The notes under the pieces: model-generated
Databases searched by the model: none
What the model saw: the letters and a program-made list of their open reading frames with translations, nothing else
What the model was told of the DNA's origin: nothing
Source of the DNA: Ochrobactrum sp. BTU1
GTDB lineage: Bacteria > Pseudomonadota > Alphaproteobacteria > Rhizobiales > Rhizobiaceae
NCBI GenBank assembly: GCA_018798825.1
Contig: CP076354.1
Span: 1,054,001-1,118,000 of the forward strand
Length of the DNA stretch: 64,000 nt
Reading direction: 5' to 3'
Part shown: positions 40,951 through 50,249 of the stretch, piece after piece
Layout of the letters: each line of letters starts with the position of its first letter
Position numbering within the stretch: the first letter of the stretch is position 1
Program-made: the position numbers and the translations under genes

Positions 40951-41796
40951 TTATCGGCGCTGAGCGATATATAAATGTCCCGGAACTGGCGAACCTTGCT
41001 CGCTACGAACGACGATATCCTCACAGCGTATGCATTCCATGCCATGCGCAGATAAAAGCGCACGCACATAGGATTGTGCATGAGCAAAGCGCTGATAATC
41101 ACCCACCATGAAATCACGTCCGGCAAAACGCTCGTCAGGCTGCGTTTCACTGGAGAAGCCGAAATAGCCTCCGGCTTGCAGATGATTTGCTACGCCTGAA
41201 AAGAACTGATCCAGCCCGCCCATATAAGGCAGCACGTCGGTCGCGACGATCAGATCCCAATTGTCTTCTTCAGTGGTCTCAAGAAAGCGAACAGCTTCTC
41301 CAACGAACAGCGCGTCGTAATCGCCTTTTTCATACGACACTTCGATCATGTTTTCAGAAATGTCGACGCCGGTTTTGTGGTCTGCCATGTCATCCAGCGC
41401 ATCGGCAGAAAGGCCAGTACCGCAGCCAAGATCAAGCATACGCTCAGCCTGAAACTCTTCGTCCATTTCAAGAAGCATTTCGCGCAGCTGCAATGGCACA
41501 TCGTAACCAAGCTGATCGACAAGGATCGTGTCAAACATCTCGGCGTGTTGATCAAACAGCGTTGCAACATAAGCGTCTGGCGCTTTTGGCGGCACGTTTC
41601 CGCGCCCCATGCTGGCAAGGCGCACCGCAGCGCCACAATGATCTTCCGGGTCGAGTTTTAGAACGGCCTGATATGCCTTTTCAGCAGCATCCAGATCACC
41701 GGCTTTTTCCAGCGCAAGCGCATGGTTGTAAGCCTCGGCCAAAGCCTCCTGATCAAATGAATCCGTCGTGCCGGATTTGCCGTTCTGCTTGGACAT
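40951..41796 (-). CDS. TPR-containing class I methyltransferase
   Basis: 281 residues. ATG at 41796 has AAGG upstream, and an 18-codon extension lacks a binding site. N-terminal tetratricopeptide-like helices (Leu-Ala-Glu-Ala-Tyr-Asn-His-Ala-Leu, Ala-Glu-Lys-Ala-Tyr) precede a SAM-binding domain with Leu-Asp-Leu-Gly-Cys-Gly-Thr-Gly at about 125-132 and Val-Asp-Ile-Ser-Glu-Asn-Met. The substrate is unknown; relatives are annotated as contractile-type or trans-aconitate-like methyltransferases. Confidence 0.82.
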   Translation of the reverse strand: MSKQNGKSGTTDSFDQEALAEAYNHALALEKAGDLDAAEKAYQAVLKLDPEDHCGAAVRLASMGRGNVPPKAPDAYVATLFDQHAEMFDTILVDQLGYDVPLQLREMLLEMDEEFQAERMLDLGCGTGLSADALDDMADHKTGVDISENMIEVSYEKGDYDALFVGEAVRFLETTEEDNWDLIVATDVLPYMGGLDQFFSGVANHLQAGGYFGFSSETQPDERFAGRDFMVGDYQRFAHAQSYVRALLSAHGMECIRCEDIVVRSEQGSPVPGHLYIAQRR

Positions 41797-41951
41797 ATCA
41801 ATCGCCTTTTCTTGAGCCCTTAGTGAACGCGGATAGCCACTAGAAAGCAAATAACTGGGTTAGGGCCGTCTGCTCCATAAAAGGAAAGGGCGAGGCGAAA
41901 CCACTCGCCTGCCCTCCTACCCTCATATGAGGATCACAGCAAGAACCAGTT

Positions 41952-42938
41952 CTATTCAGCTGCTGCAGTCGCCGTATTTGCAGCAGGCTTATGATCGGCA
42001 AGTTTACGCGCAATCACTGCGCAAGCCATCAGCTGGATTTGGTGGAAAAGCATCAGCGGCAACACCACGCTACCGACATTTGCGCCTGCAAATATAGCAC
42101 TGGCCATCGGCGCACCGCTGGCAAGGCTCTTCTTGGAGCCACAGAACATGATCGTGATACGGTCGGCGTGATTAAAGCCCAGCGCCTTGCTGCCATACCA
42201 GGTCGCCAACATGACAATCACCAGAAGCAGAATATTCACGCCGATCATTACACCGAGATCGTTCCAGGAAACTGTATGCCACAGACCTTCGACGATCGCT
42301 TCACTGAACGCCAGATAGACAACCATCAGGATCGAGCCCCGATCGACAAATCCGAGCGATTTGTTGTGACGACGCATGAAATTGCCGATCCATGGCTGCA
42401 AAATTTGCCCAAGAACAAACGGTGCAAGCAATTGAAGCAGAATAGATTCAAGCGCATCGACAGAAATACCGCCGCCACCTTTCACTGCGAAAAGCAGGCC
42501 GACAAGCAATGGCGTCAGGAACATACCGAAAATGTTGGATGCAGAGGCCGAAACAATGGCAGCGGAAACATTACCGCCTGCCATCGAGGTAAAGGCGATT
42601 GACGATTGAACCGTAGAAGGCAGAACGCAGAGATAGAGAATGCCGAGATAGAACGGCGATTGTGCCAGTCCCGGAATTGTCCAGCCTGCGGCCAGTCCCA
42701 AAATCGGGAACAGGACAAATGTCGAGCATACGACCGCCAAATGCAGTCGCCAGTGCGTAACGCCCGCAACAACCGCTTCACGCGACAAACGAGCGCCATG
42801 CAGGAAGAACAGAAGCCCCACAGCGATCTTCGTCGCAATCCCGAACCATTCAGCGAAATCGCCTTGCACCGGAAGGAATGACGCAAGCAAGATGGTTGCA
42901 ATCAACATGCAAGTGAACTTATCGGGCAGAAAACGCAT
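41952..42938 (-). CDS. Bile acid:sodium symporter-family transporter
   Basis: 328 residues with nine to ten membrane segments. The internally symmetric BASS/SBF fold is suggested by Leu-Cys-Val-Leu-Pro-Ser-Thr-Val-Gln-Ser-Ser-Ile-Ala-Phe and by Phe-Cys-Gly-Ser-Lys-Lys-Ser-Leu-Ala-Ser-Gly, the two crossover motifs of the YfeH-like branch. The substrate is not known; bile acids are unlikely in this branch. It ends with an Ala-rich tail. Confidence 0.88.
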   Translation of the reverse strand: MRFLPDKFTCMLIATILLASFLPVQGDFAEWFGIATKIAVGLLFFLHGARLSREAVVAGVTHWRLHLAVVCSTFVLFPILGLAAGWTIPGLAQSPFYLGILYLCVLPSTVQSSIAFTSMAGGNVSAAIVSASASNIFGMFLTPLLVGLLFAVKGGGGISVDALESILLQLLAPFVLGQILQPWIGNFMRRHNKSLGFVDRGSILMVVYLAFSEAIVEGLWHTVSWNDLGVMIGVNILLLVIVMLATWYGSKALGFNHADRITIMFCGSKKSLASGAPMASAIFAGANVGSVVLPLMLFHQIQLMACAVIARKLADHKPAANTATAAAE

Positions 42939-43105
42939 TATCTCGGTAGTCCTTCATTACTTCGGGCCGTAAACCGGCCAGCCATCCCTCCAGTTGTAAT
43001 AGTCCAATCAGACTTTGGTACAATACTTAAGGATAGGTGACGCATATAGCCGGTTCACTTTTCCGGGAGAACAGGACTGAAATACAACAGCCCTACCCTA
43101 CTGCT

Positions 43106-44113
43106 TTATTCATATCCGTTTGGATTTTTAGACTGCCAGTTCCACATGTCCTGACACATTTCACGAAGGTCTTTTTCAGCGGTCCAGCCCAGAAAATCAC
43201 GCGCGAAAGCAGGATCGGCATAGCATTCGGCAATATCACCTGGGCGGCGCGGCGCGATCTCGTATTTGATCTCACGGTTTGACACATGCTCGAAAGCCTT
43301 GACCACATCAAGAACGCTGTAGCCCTGCCCTGTACCCAGGTTGACTGAAAAGCACTTCGGTTCATCAAGCTTTTTAAGCGCTTTCAAATGCCCTGCAGCA
43401 AGATCGACAACATGGATATAATCGCGGACACCTGTGCCATCCGGCGTATCATAATCATTGCCCCAGATGTTGAGCTTCTCGCGACGGCCCGTCGCAACCT
43501 GCGCGATGATTGGCATCAGATTGTTTGGGATACCCTTTGGATCTTCCCCAATCAGACCGCTTTCATGTGCGCCAACTGGATTGAAATAGCGCAGGATCGC
43601 AATTTTCCAGCTGTTATCGCTGTTATAGAGATCGCGCAGCATATCTTCGATGACGAGCTTCGTGCGGCCATAGGGATTTGTTGCGGACAGTGGCTGGTCT
43701 TCGGTGATGGGGAGTTTTTCCGGATCGCCATAAACCGTGGCCGAAGAGCTGAAAACCAGCGTTTTGACGCCTGTAGTTTCCATCGCCTGCAACAAGCGTA
43801 GCGTACCTAGCACATTGCAATCATAGTAATGCAGCGGCTTTTCGCTCGACTCACCTACGGCTTTCAGCCCGGCAAAATGAATAACAGCCGTGCATTTGTG
43901 ACGTGTAATGATCTGTTCCAGCAGGGTACGGTCGCGAATATCACCAGGTTCGCGAATTGGCGCACGCCCCGTGATCTTTTCCACACGATGGAGAGCTTCC
44001 GGATTACTATTATCAAAATTATCGACCACAACCACGTCGTGGCCAGCCTCAATCAGCTGTACGCATGTATGAGAACCGATATATCCGGCACCACCAGTTA
44101 CAAGAATCGTCAT
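43106..44113 (-). CDS. galE: UDP-glucose 4-epimerase
   Basis: 335 residues. Extended short-chain dehydrogenase: NAD loop Gly-Gly-Ala-Gly-Tyr-Ile-Gly-Ser-His at 7-15, catalytic Ser-Ser-Ser-Ala-Thr-Val-Tyr-Gly and Tyr-Gly-Arg-Thr-Lys, Asn-Pro-Val-Gly-Ala-His, and Gly-Asp-Asp-Tyr-Asp-Thr-Pro-Asp-Gly-Thr-Gly-Val-Arg-Asp-Tyr typical of GalE. It interconverts UDP-glucose and UDP-galactose for surface polysaccharide. Confidence 0.94.
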   Translation of the reverse strand: MTILVTGGAGYIGSHTCVQLIEAGHDVVVVDNFDNSNPEALHRVEKITGRAPIREPGDIRDRTLLEQIITRHKCTAVIHFAGLKAVGESSEKPLHYYDCNVLGTLRLLQAMETTGVKTLVFSSSATVYGDPEKLPITEDQPLSATNPYGRTKLVIEDMLRDLYNSDNSWKIAILRYFNPVGAHESGLIGEDPKGIPNNLMPIIAQVATGRREKLNIWGNDYDTPDGTGVRDYIHVVDLAAGHLKALKKLDEPKCFSVNLGTGQGYSVLDVVKAFEHVSNREIKYEIAPRRPGDIAECYADPAFARDFLGWTAEKDLREMCQDMWNWQSKNPNGYE

Positions 44114-44270
44114 TCTTTAAATACCTGCTTGTTGAACATACTGCCCCAATGTGCGATCCCCCAAAGGCGTTTATTGGCTGACTATGCAAAAACCATAGCG
44201 GACTGCAACCCAAACCCTTCGATTCTCGCAGATTGCCTCAACAATGCGACATCAATTTAATGGAGCGAAG

Positions 44271-45095
44271 ATGGAACCCTCCCGCAATATCGACCGTCTT
44301 CTCGAAATCATGGTCGCTCTGCGCGATCCGGAAACCGGCTGCCCATGGGATGTCGAGCAGACCTCAAAATCCATCGCACCTTATACGCTTGAAGAAGTCT
44401 ATGAGGTTCTGGATGCCATTGAACGTGACGATGTGGATGATCTGCGCGAAGAGCTTGGCGATCTGTTGCTACAAGTCGTATTTCACGCACGCATGTCGGA
44501 AGAACAGGGAAAGTTCGGTTTCGGTGATGTCGTGGAAGCCATCACGCACAAAATGATCCGCCGTCATCCGCATGTCTTTGGCGATACTGAGGCCAGAAGC
44601 GCTGGCATGGCGAAGGGCTCCTGGAATCGGATCAAGGCGGAAGAGAAGGCTGAGCGTGCAGAGCGCCGTGCTAAACTTGGTTTGGAAACTGTTGAGAAAA
44701 CACGTTATCTCGATGATATTCCAAATGCCTTCCCTGCCCTTCTACGCGCGCTGAAACTCCAGCAGAAAGCCGCCAAGGTGGGGTTCGACTGGTCGGAAGC
44801 AGCGCCGATTCTCGACAAGATCGCTGAAGAAACTGCCGAGCTCAAAGAAGCAATGGCCGCTGAAGACAAAGCTAATATCGCCGAAGAATACGGTGATCTG
44901 CTTTTCGCGATGGTCAATCTCGGTCGACATCTGGAAATAGATGCCGAAACAGCCCTGATCGCGGCGAATGACAAATTCAAGCGCCGCTTTGATTTCATTG
45001 AGAAATCCTTGAAGGATACAGGCAGCAGTCTTGAGGCAGCAGAACTCGACGAGATGGAACATATCTGGATCGAAGCAAAGAAAAAGGGGCTGTAA
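44271..45095 (+). CDS. mazG: Nucleoside triphosphate pyrophosphohydrolase
   Basis: 274 residues, ATG with GGAGCGAAG upstream. Two MazG domains: Gly-Cys-Pro-Trp-Asp then Glu-Glu-X-X-Glu motifs (Glu-Glu-Val-Tyr-Glu, Glu-Glu-Leu-Gly-Asp-Leu) in the first, and Glu-Glu-Thr-Ala-Glu-Leu with Glu-Tyr-Gly-Asp-Leu in the second. The enzyme hydrolyses nucleotide triphosphates to monophosphates, clearing abnormal ones. It is the housekeeping MazG, not the toxin partner. Confidence 0.93.
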   Translation: MEPSRNIDRLLEIMVALRDPETGCPWDVEQTSKSIAPYTLEEVYEVLDAIERDDVDDLREELGDLLLQVVFHARMSEEQGKFGFGDVVEAITHKMIRRHPHVFGDTEARSAGMAKGSWNRIKAEEKAERAERRAKLGLETVEKTRYLDDIPNAFPALLRALKLQQKAAKVGFDWSEAAPILDKIAEETAELKEAMAAEDKANIAEEYGDLLFAMVNLGRHLEIDAETALIAANDKFKRRFDFIEKSLKDTGSSLEAAELDEMEHIWIEAKKKGL

Positions 45096-45104
45096 TCAGC
45101 CCCT
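45085..45104 (+). terminator. Hairpin over the mazG stop codon
   Basis: Perfect AGGGGCTG/CAGCCCCT stem with a TAAT loop containing the stop. No T run follows, so it may be a weak terminator or a stabiliser. Confidence 0.45.
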
Positions 45105-45110
45105 CAAATC

Positions 45111-45161
45111 TACAGCATAATTTCTAAAACTTGAATCAGCTTAAAATGAAATTATGCTGTA
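45111..45161. repeat. Palindromic intergenic repeat with AGCATAATTTC arms
   Basis: Perfect 14 bp inverted repeat TACAGCATAATTTC/GAAATTATGCTGTA around 23 bases. The AGCATAAT/ATTATGCT ends recur at 46488-46532. Such short palindromes resemble the dispersed intergenic elements known in Rhizobiales. Confidence 0.6.
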
Positions 45162-45212
45162 AAATCAAAATACTATAGCTATAATTTCGCGCCCAGCAGG
45201 GTGAACGGCGCT

Positions 45213-45818
45213 CTAACCTTCCCACTTCGGTCGGAACATTTGATAGACGTACTCGGTCGTCGCATAATCCATATAGCCAAGCCGTGTGACGGGCTTGGCT
45301 TTTCTTATGTCAAACAGTCCATCAGTCAGCACGCTTTCATCAATGTGAACGCCGACAACTTCACCGATGACCATATAATTGTCAGTCGGCCTGCCCTCTT
45401 TGTCCTGTAGACGTTTGGTCTCGACTGCGACGCATTCGAGTGCTGCATAGGCTTCTTTCACATATGGCGCTGCAATGACCTTGCTGTGGGCAATACCAAG
45501 GCCTGCATATTCAAACTCGCTCACACTGCGTGGCGCATTGACCGAAGAAGCATTCATCTTCTCTTTCAGATGGTCACTCACCAGACTGGCGGTAAACTCG
45601 CCCGTTTCCTCGATGAATGTCACGCTGTCTTTCACACCTGAAGACGAAAACATCACCATAGGTGGCGTATCACAGATGGCATTGAAAAACGAGTACGGAG
45701 CCAGATTGACGCTTCCTGATGCCGAACGCGTACCGATCCAGCCAATCGGACGCGGAGCGACAATTGCCTTGAACGGATTGTGGGGCAGTCCGTGACCATC
45801 TTCTGGCTTATAAAACAT
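45213..45818 (-). CDS. Flavin reductase / flavoredoxin-like protein
   Basis: 201 residues. FMN-binding split-barrel fold: Pro-Arg-Pro-Ile-Gly-Trp-Ile-Gly-Thr-Arg, Asn-Leu-Ala-Pro-Tyr-Ser-Phe-Phe-Asn-Ala and Pro-Pro-Met-Val-Met-Phe-Ser are the family signature. It probably reduces flavin with NAD(P)H for a partner oxygenase; none is adjacent. A nitroreductase gene starts on the same strand just upstream. Confidence 0.87.
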   Translation of the reverse strand: MFYKPEDGHGLPHNPFKAIVAPRPIGWIGTRSASGSVNLAPYSFFNAICDTPPMVMFSSSGVKDSVTFIEETGEFTASLVSDHLKEKMNASSVNAPRSVSEFEYAGLGIAHSKVIAAPYVKEAYAALECVAVETKRLQDKEGRPTDNYMVIGEVVGVHIDESVLTDGLFDIRKAKPVTRLGYMDYATTEYVYQMFRPKWEG

Positions 45819-45856
45819 CTTGTTTTCCGTAGTTTATCAGAGAAAACTAACCTAGT

Positions 45857-46471
45857 TTATTCAGTCCAAGGTCCACTATAATCGGAAACGATCTTTTCCA
45901 TATCGGCGCGCGGACGCTCAGGCATCTTGTTTTCTGCTGTCCCGATATGCACGAAACCGGCAACCCGTTCATTCGGAGCAATCCCCAGATGAGCGCGTGC
46001 AGGCGCATCGTCGGAATACCAATTGGTGATCCAGTTGGTGGCATAACCAAGCGCATTTGCTGCGGTGCAAAGGTTCATTGCAGCAGCGCCTGCCGACAGA
46101 AACTGCTCCCATTCCGGAATGCGCTCGTGAGCGACCGGCGAAGAAACCACACCGATTACCAGTGGTGCGCGCGCAAAACGCGCCCTCTCCTGATCCTTGC
46201 GACTGTCCGGCAAGGGACCTTCCCGCTCTTCTGCGCGCTTGGCAAGATATTCACCAACCTTGTGACGAACATCACCACGATAAAGAATGAAACGCCAAGG
46301 TGTCAGACGACCATGATCCGGCACGCGCGCTGCCACTTTCAGCAATTCGTCCAGTTCAGCGCCTTCGGGTGCTGGTTCTGAAATAGCCGAAATAGGTGTG
46401 GAGCTGCGCTGAGCCAGAAAATCAAACACCGGATGTGTCACGGGGGGAAACCTCATCGCTAAAATCTGCAT
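45857..46471 (-). CDS. Nitroreductase-family protein
   Basis: 204 residues. FMN nitroreductase fold of the YdjA type: Gln-Arg-Ser-Ser-Thr-Pro near the N-terminus, Arg-Val-Pro-Asp-His-Gly-Arg-Leu-Thr-Pro-Trp-Arg-Phe and Leu-Cys-Thr-Ala-Ala-Asn-Ala-Leu-Gly-Tyr-Ala-Thr-Asn-Trp. It probably reduces nitro compounds or quinones. It is the upstream member of a likely two-gene unit with the flavin reductase (38 bases apart). Confidence 0.87.
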   Translation of the reverse strand: MQILAMRFPPVTHPVFDFLAQRSSTPISAISEPAPEGAELDELLKVAARVPDHGRLTPWRFILYRGDVRHKVGEYLAKRAEEREGPLPDSRKDQERARFARAPLVIGVVSSPVAHERIPEWEQFLSAGAAAMNLCTAANALGYATNWITNWYSDDAPARAHLGIAPNERVAGFVHIGTAENKMPERPRADMEKIVSDYSGPWTE

Positions 46472-46487
46472 ATGTCACTCCACTTAA

Positions 46488-46532
46488 AGCATAATGCGAC
46501 CAGAGTGAAATGGAGATCGCCAAGATTATGCT
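46488..46532. repeat. Palindromic repeat with AGCATAAT arms
   Basis: AGCATAAT (46488) and ATTATGCT (46525) flank 29 bases in the nitroreductase leader. The arms match those at 45111. Confidence 0.5.
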
Positions 46533-46674
46533 GGAAATGGAATGTGACTGCTTCTCACCTGTCATTGTTGGCCTGTAAAGCCAAGAATCTGTGACAACGC
46601 ATGAAGCGCCCATATAAATTGCCATGTCTATGGTCGATTTGGCCTTGAATTCGCCACCCGCTTGGGGTCAAAAC

Positions 46675-47859
46675 ATGTCCATGTCAGATACTATGGGTCT
46701 GTTTCGAGCAAACAGTGCAAAATCATCGCGCAGCAAGTCACTTGCCGCGACCCTTTCTTTTGTCCTGATTGCTTCGTCTGCTTTAGCGCAAGGCCCCGGT
46801 GGCCCGGGCGGACCGGGTGGTCCCGGCGGCGGAATGGGCGGGGGATTTGGCGGCGGTCCGCAGGGAGGTCCCGGCGGCGGCTTCAAATTACCGAATTTCC
46901 AGCTTGAGCCACCAGCTGCCCCACCTGCCATGCAGGCCCCTTCCGGCGGAAATGGATCAGTTCAGACCAACAGCACTAGCGGCTTGCCAAATTTTCCAGA
47001 GCCAAAGCTTAATTTGCCAACGCTCAGCCCCTACGCAAGCCCAATAAGCCCTGAAAACAATCCTCTTGTGAAAACAAGCGAACTGGATCTCAAGGCACGT
47101 CTCAAACAAGACGGTCCGGATATTTCGACCGGGCTTGTCTGGCGCGTCTTCGCACCTGAGGTTGGGGCAGATGGACAACTCGCGCTCATCGCTTCTTCAA
47201 AGGGCGGCAGCACAGTTTTCAATCTTCCTGAAGGCAGTTATCTCGTACACGCCGCCTATGGCCGTGCGGGAGCAACCAAGCGCATCACACTGACCAATGC
47301 CAGCCGCCATGAAGTAATGACCCTCGATGCAGGCGGCATGAAGCTCAGTGCAGTTCTGCCAGATGAAGGCAAAATCAAAAGCGACCTGGTGCGATTCTCG
47401 ATTTATGCCGACGAAGACAACAATGACCGCTCGCTCATCGTGCCGGATGTAAAACCAGATACGATCATCCGTCTGAACAGCGGCACCTATCATGTCGTTT
47501 CCAACTACGGTTCTGCAAATGCCATCATTCGCGCAGATATTCGCGTCGAAGCAGGCAAGCTGACGGAAGCCACCGTTCAGCATCGTGCGGCCGAAGTTGT
47601 GCTGAAGCTTGTTCGCGAAAAAGGTGGCGAAGCGCTCGCCGATACCTCCTGGTCAATCTTGAACGCTTCCGGTGACGTCGTTCGCGAAAGCGCTGGCGCC
47701 TATTCTTCACTCGTTCTCATCGAGGGGGACTATGTCGCCGTTGCCAAGAACAAGGACCGGATTTATCAGCGTGATTTCAAGGTTTCATCGGGCAAGAATG
47801 AAGATGTCGAGGTTGTCACAAGCAAGGAATTTGAAGCGTCCGACGACACTGTAGATTGA
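46675..47859 (+). CDS. Exported Gly/Pro-rich protein of unknown function
   Basis: About 394 residues; the start is uncertain (ATG at 46624 or 46693 also in frame). A signal peptide (Ser-Leu-Ala-Ala-Thr-Leu-Ser-Phe-Val-Leu, cleavage after Ala-Leu-Ala) is followed by a Gly-Pro-Gly-Gly repeat stretch of about 30 residues, a Pro-rich linker, and about 270 residues of beta-rich sequence with repeated patterns such as Tyr-Leu-Val-His-Ala-Ala-Tyr-Gly and Tyr-His-Val-Val-Ser-Asn-Tyr-Gly. These suggest two or three Ig-like or carboxypeptidase-regulatory-like repeats. Envelope protein, role unknown. Confidence 0.7.
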   Translation: MSMSDTMGLFRANSAKSSRSKSLAATLSFVLIASSALAQGPGGPGGPGGPGGGMGGGFGGGPQGGPGGGFKLPNFQLEPPAAPPAMQAPSGGNGSVQTNSTSGLPNFPEPKLNLPTLSPYASPISPENNPLVKTSELDLKARLKQDGPDISTGLVWRVFAPEVGADGQLALIASSKGGSTVFNLPEGSYLVHAAYGRAGATKRITLTNASRHEVMTLDAGGMKLSAVLPDEGKIKSDLVRFSIYADEDNNDRSLIVPDVKPDTIIRLNSGTYHVVSNYGSANAIIRADIRVEAGKLTEATVQHRAAEVVLKLVREKGGEALADTSWSILNASGDVVRESAGAYSSLVLIEGDYVAVAKNKDRIYQRDFKVSSGKNEDVEVVTSKEFEASDDTVD

Positions 47860-47944
47860 TTTCTCACCCATCTATAGCGCATTGCTTCCCTACGCCTGTC
47901 AAATTCAGCCCGTAAGAATTATCGTTCTGTGTATGGATGCATAA

Positions 47945-47968
47945 AAAACCGCGCCTAAGCGCAGTTTT
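47945..47968 (-). terminator. Terminator of thrS
   Basis: On the - strand, AAAACTGCGC-TTAG-GCGCGGTTTT then TTATGC: a 10 bp stem with one mismatch and a T run. It also reads as a terminator for the + strand gene upstream. Confidence 0.8.
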
Positions 47969-47974
47969 ATTTGA

Positions 47975-49942
47975 TTACTTCTTCAGACGAAGAAGATCTG
48001 GTGGCGTCGCCTCTTCTGTCAGACGAGCAATCGCTTCGTCCAGCGTCATGGCTTCCTGATCGCGCGATCCGAGACGGCGCATATTGACCGTCTTTTCCTC
48101 TGCTTCACGCATACCGCAGACGAGAATGACCGGAACCTTCTGCAACGAATGTTCGCGAACCTTGTAGTTGATCTTCTCGTTACGAACGTCAGTCACGACC
48201 TGGAGGCCAGCAGCCTTGAGCTTTGCTGCAACTTCAGCAGCATAGCCGTCAGCTTCAGACGTAATGGTCGCAACGACAACCTGAATCGGTGCAAACCACA
48301 GTGGCATGTGACCGGCGAAGTTTTCGATCAGAATACCAAGGAAGCGTTCCATCGAACCGCAGATCGCGCGATGGATCATCACCGGCTGCGTCTTCTCCGA
48401 ATTGCTGTCGATATAGAATGCGCCAAAACGTTCCGGCAGGTTAAAGTCAACCTGTGTCGTTCCGCACTGCCATTCACGGCCGATCGCATCCTTCAGCGTG
48501 TATTCGAACTTAGGACCGTAAAACGCACCTTCGCCCGGCAGAATTCCAGTCTTGATGTCTTCTGACTGTTCCGCGATTTGTTCCAGAACCGTCATCATCA
48601 CGCTTTCAGCGCGATCCCACAATTCATCCGAACCCACACGCTTTTCAGGGCGTGTCGAAAGCTTGATCGTGATCCCTTTAAAGCCGAAGTCCTTATAGAC
48701 TGACAGGATAAGATCATTGATGCGAAGGCATTCGGCAGCCATCTGCTCTTCGGTGCAGAACACATGCGCGTCGTCCTGCGTGAAGCCACGCACACGCATC
48801 AGGCCATGCAATGCGCCCGATGGTTCGTAACGATGCACATTACCAAATTCTGCAAGCTTTATAGGCAGATCGCGGTAAGACTTAAGACCATGCTTAAATA
48901 TCTGAACGTGACCTGGGCAGTTCATCGGCTTCAACGCGAATACGCGATCATCGTCGGTATCGTCACCGGCAACAGTCACCTTGAACATGTTGTCGCGATA
49001 CCAACCCCAGTGACCAGATGTCTCCCAAAGGGACTTGTCCAGAACCTGTGGTGCATTGACTTCCTGATAGCCGTGGCTGTCGAGACGACGACGCATATAG
49101 GCGACCAACGTCTGGAACATGCGCCAGCCTTTGGCGTGCCAGAACACAACGCCCGGACCTTCTTCCTGAAAATGGAACAGGTCCATTTCACGACCCAAAC
49201 GGCGGTGATCGCGCTTCTCGGCTTCTTCAAGCATATGAAGATAAGCGTTGAGATCGGCATCATTGGCAAATGCCGTGCCGTAGATTCGGGTCAGCATCGG
49301 GTTGTTGGCATCGCCGCGCCAGTAAGCGCCAGCAACCTTCATCAGCTTGAATGAATTGCCGATCTGGCCAGTGGATGCCATATGCGGGCCACGACAAAGA
49401 TCGAACCATTCTCCCTGATTGTAGATTTTCAGGTCCTGACCTTCAGGGATCGCATCAACGAGTTCGACCTTGTAGCTCTCGCCTTTATCGGCAAAAACCT
49501 GCTTGGCCTTCTCGCGCGACCATACCTGCTTGGTGAACGGCTTGTTGCGCTGAATGATTTCGCGCATCTTCTTTTCGATCACCGGCAGATCATCGGGCGT
49601 GAAAGGCTCATTACGCGCAAAGTCGTAATAGAAACCGTTCTCGATGACTGGACCGATTGTTACCTGCGTTCCCGGAAAGAGTTCCTGCACAGCTTCAGCC
49701 AGAACGTGAGCCGTGTCGTGACGGATCAGTTCCAGCGCGCGCGGGTCTTCGCGGGTGAGAATTTCGATTGCACCGGAAGCGCCAAGCGGATCGGAGAGAT
49801 CGCGCACGGTACCGTCTACGGCATAAGCCACGGCCTTCTTTGCAAGTGATTTGGAGATTGATTCAGCTAATTCGGCACCGGTTGTTGCGGCATCATATTC
49901 GCGCACCGAGCCATCAGGAAACTGCATAGATACATTCGACAT
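47975..49942 (-). CDS. thrS: Threonyl-tRNA synthetase
   Basis: 655 residues with start [11 protein letters not shown], and GGAAG upstream; the ATG just before it at 49945 is an alternative and a longer open frame is not used. Domains: TGS (1-62), editing domain with His-Asp-Thr-Ala-His near 90 and a Cys-Arg-Gly-Pro-His motif, class II catalytic core ([16 protein letters not shown]), and the C-terminal anticodon-binding domain. It charges tRNA-Thr. Confidence 0.97.
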   Translation of the reverse strand: MSNVSMQFPDGSVREYDAATTGAELAESISKSLAKKAVAYAVDGTVRDLSDPLGASGAIEILTREDPRALELIRHDTAHVLAEAVQELFPGTQVTIGPVIENGFYYDFARNEPFTPDDLPVIEKKMREIIQRNKPFTKQVWSREKAKQVFADKGESYKVELVDAIPEGQDLKIYNQGEWFDLCRGPHMASTGQIGNSFKLMKVAGAYWRGDANNPMLTRIYGTAFANDADLNAYLHMLEEAEKRDHRRLGREMDLFHFQEEGPGVVFWHAKGWRMFQTLVAYMRRRLDSHGYQEVNAPQVLDKSLWETSGHWGWYRDNMFKVTVAGDDTDDDRVFALKPMNCPGHVQIFKHGLKSYRDLPIKLAEFGNVHRYEPSGALHGLMRVRGFTQDDAHVFCTEEQMAAECLRINDLILSVYKDFGFKGITIKLSTRPEKRVGSDELWDRAESVMMTVLEQIAEQSEDIKTGILPGEGAFYGPKFEYTLKDAIGREWQCGTTQVDFNLPERFGAFYIDSNSEKTQPVMIHRAICGSMERFLGILIENFAGHMPLWFAPIQVVVATITSEADGYAAEVAAKLKAAGLQVVTDVRNEKINYKVREHSLQKVPVILVCGMREAEEKTVNMRRLGSRDQEAMTLDEAIARLTEEATPPDLLRLKK

Positions 49943-50195
49943 CATTTTCTTCCTTATCCAGTCCCGCCAACGATTGCGGGTGGTTTTGCATGAAACGATC
50001 CTGCTCAAGCTGTCAGAACCGCCTATATGTTGCTTACACAACAGGAATTATAGCATTCCAGCAAAAGCGCGAAGCGGTTCTGCGTCGGATACTGCGTAAA
50101 AACAAACAGTTACAGCGGCTCCAAAGATTCAGTCTTAACTGGATCCGCTATAACGTTTGGGTATTAATCTTTTTTGATTAATAGGTAAAGCAAAA

Positions 50196-50222
50196 GCGCC
50201 GTGGCAAACTGCATCACGGCGC
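50196..50222 (-). terminator. Terminator of the carboxypeptidase gene
   Basis: GCGCCGTG/CACGGCGC stem, 11-base loop; the - strand continues TTTTGCTTTACC. Confidence 0.8.
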
Positions 50223-50249
50223 CTTCAGCATTCTGGAAACTGGATGAAC

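Noticed and set aside
41187..41843. 218-codon + strand open frame opposite the methyltransferase
   Set aside because: Antisense shadow with no binding site; the - strand gene has clear SAM motifs.
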